Shown here in pieces: positions 1-4,454 of a DNA stretch of 6,514 bases. The position numbers and the translations under genes are program-made. Each line of letters begins with the position of its first letter. Position 1 is the first letter of the stretch. The notes beneath the pieces are model-generated. The model searched no databases. It was not told where the DNA came from and saw only the letters and a program-made list of their open reading frames with translations. This DNA comes from Alphaproteobacteria bacterium. GTDB lineage: Bacteria; Pseudomonadota; Alphaproteobacteria; Rhizobiales; Hyphomicrobiaceae. The stretch spans positions 1 through 6,514 of the forward strand of contig VBAB01000148.1 of the NCBI GenBank assembly GCA_005888525.1, read 5' to 3'.

Positions 1-753
1 GACGAAGGCGACATCCATCACTGCATCAATACGGCGTTCCTGCTGGGTGGGGTCGACATGGAGCGGTGGCTGGCCTTCCGCAAGCAGGAACCCGATGGTT
101 TCTCCCAGTTCATGGCGCTCGGCCGGCAGAAGCTGAAATTCTTCGAGAAGCCATTCGTCTCCTGGCGCAATGACGTGGCCCTGTTCATGGGACCGCGGTT
201 ATCGGGCTACAGCGCCGTCGACGTCGAGGATTTGACCACGGTCGAGCTGCGCTCGCGGCAGCTTGCGACGGGTCACCTCGAGGTCTACCGGGCTGCGGCG
301 CCCGGCTTCGCCAACGCCTTCCTGATGCTGGGCGCGCCGCAGATCGGCGTGCGCCACAGCCGGCGGCTCAACGGTCTGCGCAAGGTGACGCGGCAGCAGT
401 GGGACACGGGGCAGGTTTGGGACGACGAGATCGGCGTATCGACCTCCCTGTCGCCGAAGTTTCCCAACATCTCGGTGCCCTACGGCGCGCTGGTGCCGGC
501 CGAGCTCGACTATATCTTGGGAGCCGGCCGACACGTGGCCTGCGACGCCAGCTCGCACACCTTCATGCGCGAGATCCCGCAATGTTGGCTCACCGGACAG
601 GCGGCCGGTATCGCGGCAGCGCTGGCGGCAGGCGCCGGCAAGTCGCCACGCGATGTGGCCCCCGCCGCCATTCAGCACGAGCTGCTGCGGCAGGGCGCCT
701 ATCTATCGCCAGCCGTCGAGGCGGCCTTGCGCCCGGCAACGGCTGCCGAATGA
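1..753 (+). CDS. FAD-dependent oxidoreductase, C-terminal part (5' end outside window)
   Basis: The frame is open from base 1 to the TGA at 751-753, giving 250 residues of the C-terminal part; the start and the N-terminal FAD-binding GxGxxG lie to the left. The last third carries the typical end of the FAD_oxidored (PF12831)/fumarate-reductase-like flavoproteins: an ISVPYGALVP stretch, a GAGRHVAC strand near visible residue 181, then GQAAGIAAALA at about 199-209. In this family that last helix packs against the FAD pyrophosphate and replaces the simple NAD-type ending. Such enzymes oxidise or reduce small organic substrates with FAD, usually in the cytosol; the substrate here is unknown. The next gene begins 41 bp downstream on the same strand, so they are probably one operon with a CoA-dependent carboxylase. 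The family call is fairly secure; a specific function is not. Confidence 0.85.
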   Translation, partial: DEGDIHHCINTAFLLGGVDMERWLAFRKQEPDGFSQFMALGRQKLKFFEKPFVSWRNDVALFMGPRLSGYSAVDVEDLTTVELRSRQLATGHLEVYRAAAPGFANAFLMLGAPQIGVRHSRRLNGLRKVTRQQWDTGQVWDDEIGVSTSLSPKFPNISVPYGALVPAELDYILGAGRHVACDASSHTFMREIPQCWLTGQAAGIAAALAAGAGKSPRDVAPAAIQHELLRQGAYLSPAVEAALRPATAAE

Positions 754-782
754 GCAGCGGCAGCAGCCGGCGACTTCCATCC

Positions 783-787
783 GAGGA
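783..787 (+). promoter_or_regulatory. Shine-Dalgarno site of the carboxyltransferase gene
   Basis: GAGGA lies 7 bases before the ATG at 795. It fixes this ATG as the start and shows that the gene has its own ribosome entry rather than relying only on coupling with the oxidoreductase stop 41 bp upstream. Confidence 0.75.
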
Positions 788-794
788 ATAACGC

Positions 795-2357
795 ATGACT
801 TGGAAACCCGAACTCGACGAGCTCAGGGCGCGCGAGCAAATGGCGCGCGAGATGGGCGGCCCGGACAAGGTGCAGCGCCAGCACGACGGCGGCAGGCTCA
901 CGGTGCGCGAGCGCATCGACCAGCTGGTGGACCAGGGCAGCTTCCACGAGGTCGGCGCCATCGCCGGCAAGGCCGAGTACGATGCGGCCGGCAAGCTGAG
1001 CAAGCTCACGCCGTCCAATTGCGTCATGGGGCGCGCCAGCATCGACGGCCGGCCGGTGATTGTGCTGGGCGACGACTTCACGGTGCGCGGCGGCTCGGCC
1101 GACGCCACAATCCCGATGAAGCCGATCCTCGCAGAGCGCATGGCGCAAGAGCTGCGGCTGCCGATCATCCGCATCATCGAGGGCTCGGGCGGTGGCGGCT
1201 CGGTCAAGACCATCGAGACCAGCGGCCGTTCCAACCTTCCCGGCCAGCTCGGAATCTCCCAGTTCCACTACCAGTACATGGCCGACAACCTGGGGATCGT
1301 TCCTGTCGTCGCGCTGGGCCTGGGCTCGGTGGCGGGCCTGGGTGCGGCGCGGCTGGCCGCCAGCCACTATTCGATCATGACCAAGACCACGTCGGCTCTG
1401 TTCGTGGCCGGCCCGCCAGTGGTGGCGGGCATCGGTCAAAACCTCAGCAAGCAGGAGTTGGGCGGCTGGGAGGTGCAGTGCCGGGCCGGAGCCGTCGACC
1501 ACGCGGTCGAGACCGAGGAGGAGGCGTTCCAATGCGCGCGCCGTTTCCTGTCGTATCTGCCCTCCTCGATCCACAGCGTGCCGGCGCGGGCTGAGCCCAC
1601 CGATCCCACCGACCGGCGCGAGGAGATGCTGTTCTCGGTGATCCCACGCGACCGCCGCAAGGTCTACAAGATGCGGCAGATCATCGACGCGGTGGTGGAC
1701 AAGGGCTCCTTCTTCGAGATGGGGCAGATGTTCGGCCGCCCGATCATCACCGGCCTGGCGCGGCTCGACGGGCTGCCCGTCGCCATCCTCGCCAGCGATC
1801 CGTATCACTACGGCGGCGCCTGGACGGCGGACGCCTGCGCCAAGACCGTGCGCTTCGTCGACATGGCGGAGACGTTCCATCTGCCCGTGGTCTATCTGTG
1901 CGACTGCCCCGGCTTCCTGATCGGGTTGGAGGCGGAGAAATCGGCGACCATCCGGCACGGCGTGCGGGCCATGGCCGCTATCAACCAGTCGAGCGTGCCC
2001 TGGTGCACCGTGATCGTGCGCAACTCCTTCGGCGTTGCCGGCGCCGCGCACGTGCCGGCGGGGCGGCTGGCGATCCGCTATGCCTGGCTCTCGGGCTGGT
2101 GGGGTTCCCTGCCGCTCGAGGGCGGCATCGAGGCGGCCTATCGGGCCGAGATCGATGCCGCGCACGACCCCAAGGCCAAGCTCGCCGAGATCGAGGCGCG
2201 GCTCAACGCGCTGCGCTCACCGTTCCGCACGGCCGAAACGTTCTGGGTGGAGGAGATCATCGACCCGCGCGACACGCGAAAGCTGCTGTGCGAGTTCGCC
2301 AACCTCGCCGCGCCGCTGCGCACGCCGGGCCCGCGCGCATTTTCCATGCGTCCGTAG
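795..2357 (+). CDS. Acyl-CoA carboxylase, carboxyltransferase (beta) subunit
   Basis: This 520-residue protein has the length and two-domain crotonase fold layout of propionyl-/methylcrotonyl-CoA carboxylase beta subunits. Such subunits move CO2 from carboxybiotin to an acyl-CoA in the cytosol. Visible marks are GRLTVRERIDQLVDQGSF (33-50), the strand and turn GRPVIVLGDDFTVRGGS (85-101), a second domain beginning near 287, CPGFLIGLEAE (371-381) forming the second oxyanion-hole region, VIVRNSFGVAGAAH (406-419), and the family ending IIDPRDTRKLL (488-498). The first oxyanion-hole motif, usually SGGAR followed by QEG, is instead a glycine run, EGSGGGGSVK (129-138), so this is a divergent subfamily. 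The acyl-CoA substrate cannot be assigned. No biotin carboxylase or biotin carrier gene is in the window; the partner must lie to the left or elsewhere. It is probably co-transcribed with the flavoprotein gene upstream. The carboxyltransferase family call is firm. Confidence 0.9.
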   Translation: MTWKPELDELRAREQMAREMGGPDKVQRQHDGGRLTVRERIDQLVDQGSFHEVGAIAGKAEYDAAGKLSKLTPSNCVMGRASIDGRPVIVLGDDFTVRGGSADATIPMKPILAERMAQELRLPIIRIIEGSGGGGSVKTIETSGRSNLPGQLGISQFHYQYMADNLGIVPVVALGLGSVAGLGAARLAASHYSIMTKTTSALFVAGPPVVAGIGQNLSKQELGGWEVQCRAGAVDHAVETEEEAFQCARRFLSYLPSSIHSVPARAEPTDPTDRREEMLFSVIPRDRRKVYKMRQIIDAVVDKGSFFEMGQMFGRPIITGLARLDGLPVAILASDPYHYGGAWTADACAKTVRFVDMAETFHLPVVYLCDCPGFLIGLEAEKSATIRHGVRAMAAINQSSVPWCTVIVRNSFGVAGAAHVPAGRLAIRYAWLSGWWGSLPLEGGIEAAYRAEIDAAHDPKAKLAEIEARLNALRSPFRTAETFWVEEIIDPRDTRKLLCEFANLAAPLRTPGPRAFSMRP

Positions 2358-2373
2358 GCGACGGCTGCCTCGC

Positions 2374-2640
2374 TCACGCAATGACGGCGATCTCTTCGGT
2401 GATGAACGTCTTGATGGCGCCGAGATGCAGCGCGCCGTTGGCTAGGACTGCTTTCATCTCCGGCGATGCCGCCGCGGTCTTCATGGCGGCCACGTCGTCG
2501 TACCAGAGCTCGGCAACGGCATCGACGTTCATAGCCTGTGTCGGAACGTCCGGCCGCGTCGGCTCGTCGAGAACGAACGAGAGGACGTACCGGCGCACCT
2601 GCGGCACAGCGTGAACGAGAGGCGCGTGCCTCTTGATCAT
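2374..2640 (-). CDS. Small EthD-family protein (ferredoxin-like alpha/beta barrel)
   Basis: This is an 88-residue protein of the size and pattern of EthD proteins (PF07110). It begins MIKR and has VRRYVLSFV as its central strand. The conserved segment AVAELWYDDVAAMKTAA (about 41-57) follows, then SPEMKAVL and a closing strand TFITEEIAVI. EthD-like proteins form dimeric alpha+beta barrels and occur beside degradation genes; most have no proven reaction. The ATG at 2640 follows the stop of the dehydrogenase gene by 9 bp. A strong GGAGG (2655-2659) overlaps the end of that gene 14 bases before the ATG, and a GAGGG lies only 2 bases before it, so translation is probably coupled. It ends 16 bp from the stop of the convergent carboxyltransferase gene. 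The role is likely accessory to the dehydrogenase pathway, which is inference from position only. Confidence 0.8.
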   Translation of the reverse strand: MIKRHAPLVHAVPQVRRYVLSFVLDEPTRPDVPTQAMNVDAVAELWYDDVAAMKTAAASPEMKAVLANGALHLGAIKTFITEEIAVIA

Positions 2641-2649
2641 CGCCCTCGA

Positions 2650-3711
2650 TCACTCCTCCCGCAGCGGCTCCGGCTTGAAGCCGAGGATCTTCTGGAAACG
2701 CTCGGAGTACTTCGGCCACGCCGCCCTGTTGATCAGGCGTGGCGGCACCTTGCCATCAAAGATGTCGATCCATTGCTCAGAGGCGTAGGTCGCGACATTG
2801 TCGTGGGCTTCGCGGGTGCTGCCGGCGTTGTGCGGTGTCAGGATCACGTTGTCGAAGGCCATCAGCGGGTGGTCGGTCGGCGGTGGTTCCTCGAGGAAAA
2901 CGTCGATGCCGGCGCCGGCGATCTTCCGCTCCCCCAACGCCCGGGCAAGATCGCTCTCCTTGTAGGTGCCGCCGCGCGAGGTGTTGATGAAGAACGCTGT
3001 CGGCTTCATCAGGGAGAGCTCTTGATACCCGATCATGCCGAACGTTTCTTGCGTGCGTGGGCAGTGCACGGTGACATAGTCGGCGCGCTGCAATATGTCC
3101 CTCAGCTCGACCTTCTCGGCGTTACGCGCCGCCATCCTCTCCTTGGACAGATAGGGGTCGTAGGCCAGCACGGTCATGCGGAAAGCGCTTTTGCAGATCT
3201 CGGCGACACGCGAGCCGATATTGCCGAGGCCGATGATACCTATCGTCTTGCCGAGAAGCTCCGTCCCGACATAGCGGAAGCGCTCGACATTGCTCTCCTT
3301 CCGTACTGCCCGGTCGGTCTCCATGATCTTCTTGGAGAGGGCGAGCATGAGGCCCAAGGCGTGCTCGGCGACCGCCTCCTTGTTGGCACCGGATTGGTTG
3401 CAGACCAGGATACCGGCCTTAGTGCACGCATCGACGTCGATCACGTCGTAGCCGGCGCCTAGCGAGCAGACAGCAAGCAAGTTTGGCGCCTTGGCAAAAA
3501 GCTTGGCGTCAGGAAACCAGGGTTCGCGCATCTCGGTGCGGGCACAGGCGTGGTAGCCGTGCGCGCGGCTCATGTCGGACCAGTTGTCGGCTGCCGGCCC
3601 GCCGAAGTCGCGGCGGAACATGTCTATGTCGGAGCGCTTATTCCGGATCGTCGCCGCCGTCGCATCGAGGCGGTGATGGAAGTAGATGATCTGCTTGATG
3701 TTGGTCGCCAT
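2650..3711 (-). CDS. D-2-hydroxyacid dehydrogenase, NAD-dependent
   Basis: With the ATG at 3711 this is a 353-residue enzyme of the D-isomer-specific 2-hydroxyacid dehydrogenase family, which interconverts 2-keto acids and D-2-hydroxy acids in the cytosol. The Rossmann motif GLGNIG is at 161-166, and Asp185 at the end of the next strand (LAYDPY) suggests a preference for NAD over NADP. The catalytic set is complete: Arg246 in TSRGG, Glu275 in DVFLEEPP and His294 in TPHNAGST. A family-like N-terminal substrate segment, SLGAGYDVIDVDAC (83-96), is also present. The frame extends 11 codons upstream to a GTG at 3744, but that has no ribosome site, whereas the ATG at 3711 has GAGGG just before it. 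The substrate (glycerate, phosphoglycerate, lactate or a larger acid) cannot be told. It is co-transcribed with the downstream EthD gene. Confidence 0.9.
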   Translation of the reverse strand: MATNIKQIIYFHHRLDATAATIRNKRSDIDMFRRDFGGPAADNWSDMSRAHGYHACARTEMREPWFPDAKLFAKAPNLLAVCSLGAGYDVIDVDACTKAGILVCNQSGANKEAVAEHALGLMLALSKKIMETDRAVRKESNVERFRYVGTELLGKTIGIIGLGNIGSRVAEICKSAFRMTVLAYDPYLSKERMAARNAEKVELRDILQRADYVTVHCPRTQETFGMIGYQELSLMKPTAFFINTSRGGTYKESDLARALGERKIAGAGIDVFLEEPPPTDHPLMAFDNVILTPHNAGSTREAHDNVATYASEQWIDIFDGKVPPRLINRAAWPKYSERFQKILGFKPEPLREE

Positions 3712-3715
3712 GCCG

Positions 3716-3720
3716 CCCTC
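3716..3720 (-). promoter_or_regulatory. Shine-Dalgarno site deciding the dehydrogenase start
   Basis: Read on the minus strand, GAGGG stands 4 bases before the ATG at 3711. The alternative GTG at 3744 has no purine-rich site in front of it, so the shorter 353-residue protein is preferred. Confidence 0.6.
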
Positions 3721-3748
3721 GTCGAATGGACTTTGTGTGAACACTCTG

Positions 3749-3764
3749 CCGGCACCGCTGCCGG
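3749..3764. other. Small GC-rich inverted repeat between two minus-strand genes
   Basis: CCGGCA and TGCCGG form a perfect 6-bp stem with a 4-base loop. It lies in the 88-bp gap between the exported-protein stop (3800) and the dehydrogenase ATG (3711). No T-run follows on the minus strand, so it is not a convincing intrinsic terminator. It could be a weak pause site or chance in GC-rich DNA. I see no clear -35/-10 pair in this gap. Confidence 0.3.
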
Positions 3765-3799
3765 GGCGAGAATGGCAACCATACGTAGATCCCTCTCGT

Positions 3800-4378
3800 C
3801 TACTTTTTGGCTGGGCTACCGGGTCTCGGCGCCTTTAGAGGCTGACTTGCTGCAGCGGGTTGCTCTACGCGCTGCACGACTTGGTTGTCTGCGACCGTGC
3901 TCACCGCAATGCCGGCCAAACGCCACGCATTATTGACAGCCTGGAATGCCATCTCGAACACGACCCGCTGCGGCTTGGTATCGTACTGTCCGGACACGCG
4001 GAGCAGATCGGTGCCTTCCAGCTTCGGCGGGCCCGTGAGCATCGGTGGCAACAGGATCGTGGGGCTGATGTCGATGCCTTGCGAGCGGAAGACGGTGAAA
4101 TTGGCAGCAAGTTGCGCGGTGGAGTTCACGGCCTGAAAAGCCGGCGAGCCCAGCGCATGGAGCACGCTGTAGTTGCCGGTGAGGTTGGCTTGGCTCAATG
4201 CAGCGATGTGCATTTGAATGAGCAGCGTGAGCTTCGCGTTGTCCGGCATCGGCACACGCGTCGGCGCGACCTGCTGCGTCGTTTGCGCGCAGACACTCTC
4301 GTTACAAACGCCGCAGGCCAGCATTGCGCCGAACAGAAGCCGAGCGAGGCGCATTGCGGCGGACATTGAATCGGGCAT
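3800..4378 (-). CDS. Unrecognised exported protein, 192 aa, downstream of adhesin gene
   Basis: I do not recognise this protein's family. The N-terminus is an export signal: MRLAR at 9-13, a hydrophobic stretch LLFGAMLACGV (14-24) and a likely signal-peptidase I site after VCA (29-31), leaving a mature protein that starts QTTQQ. A lipoprotein cut before Cys22 (MLAC) is less likely but possible. The mature part has a helical region with many small residues (about 48-95), then LPPMLTGPPKL, then two strands (LLRVSGQYD, QRVVFEMAFQAVNNAWRLAGI). The last part resembles the end of NTF2-like folds such as DUF4019, from pattern only. A Pro/Ala/Lys-rich tail (173-192) is probably disordered. The start is unsure: ATG 4378 has only a weak GAGAG, and ATGs at 4366 and 4354 are alternatives; 4354 gives the most usual signal peptide length. 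It follows the adhesin gene by 76 bp on the same strand. Confidence 0.75.
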   Translation of the reverse strand: MPDSMSAAMRLARLLFGAMLACGVCNESVCAQTTQQVAPTRVPMPDNAKLTLLIQMHIAALSQANLTGNYSVLHALGSPAFQAVNSTAQLAANFTVFRSQGIDISPTILLPPMLTGPPKLEGTDLLRVSGQYDTKPQRVVFEMAFQAVNNAWRLAGIAVSTVADNQVVQRVEQPAAASQPLKAPRPGSPAKK

Positions 4379-4454
4379 CGGCTCTCGGAAGCGCTGCTGC
4401 TGCAGTTCTGGCGGAACGCCTAATCGTAGTCGTAATACACAAATTCAACGACTG
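4379..4454 (-). other. 76-bp gap between adhesin stop and exported-protein gene
   Basis: The gap contains a locally AT-rich patch (4420-4448) in otherwise GC-rich DNA. On the minus strand it offers TTGAAT (4443-4448) and, 17 bases on, GATTAG (4420-4425), a poor match to a -10 box. No terminator-like hairpin with a T-run is visible after the adhesin stop. The exported-protein gene may thus have a weak promoter of its own, or be read through from the adhesin gene. Confidence 0.25.

Noticed and set aside
699..2165. 488-codon open frame on the minus strand across the carboxyltransferase gene
   Set aside because: It mirrors a gene with strong family motifs. Its Arg/His/Ala-rich protein has no recognisable domain and is the usual antisense shadow of high-GC coding DNA.
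2335..2351. Hairpin CGCAT-TTTCC-ATGCG at the end of the carboxyltransferase gene as a two-way terminator between convergent genes
   Set aside because: The stem is only 5 bp, it lies inside coding sequence before the stop, and no T-run follows on either strand.
2611..3462. 283-codon open frame on the plus strand across the dehydrogenase gene
   Set aside because: The minus-strand frame has complete Rossmann and catalytic motifs. The plus-strand product has low-complexity shadow composition.
3712..3744. GTG at 3744 as the dehydrogenase start, adding 11 residues
   Set aside because: It has no ribosome site and the extra residues do not look like family sequence; ATG 3711 has GAGGG just upstream.
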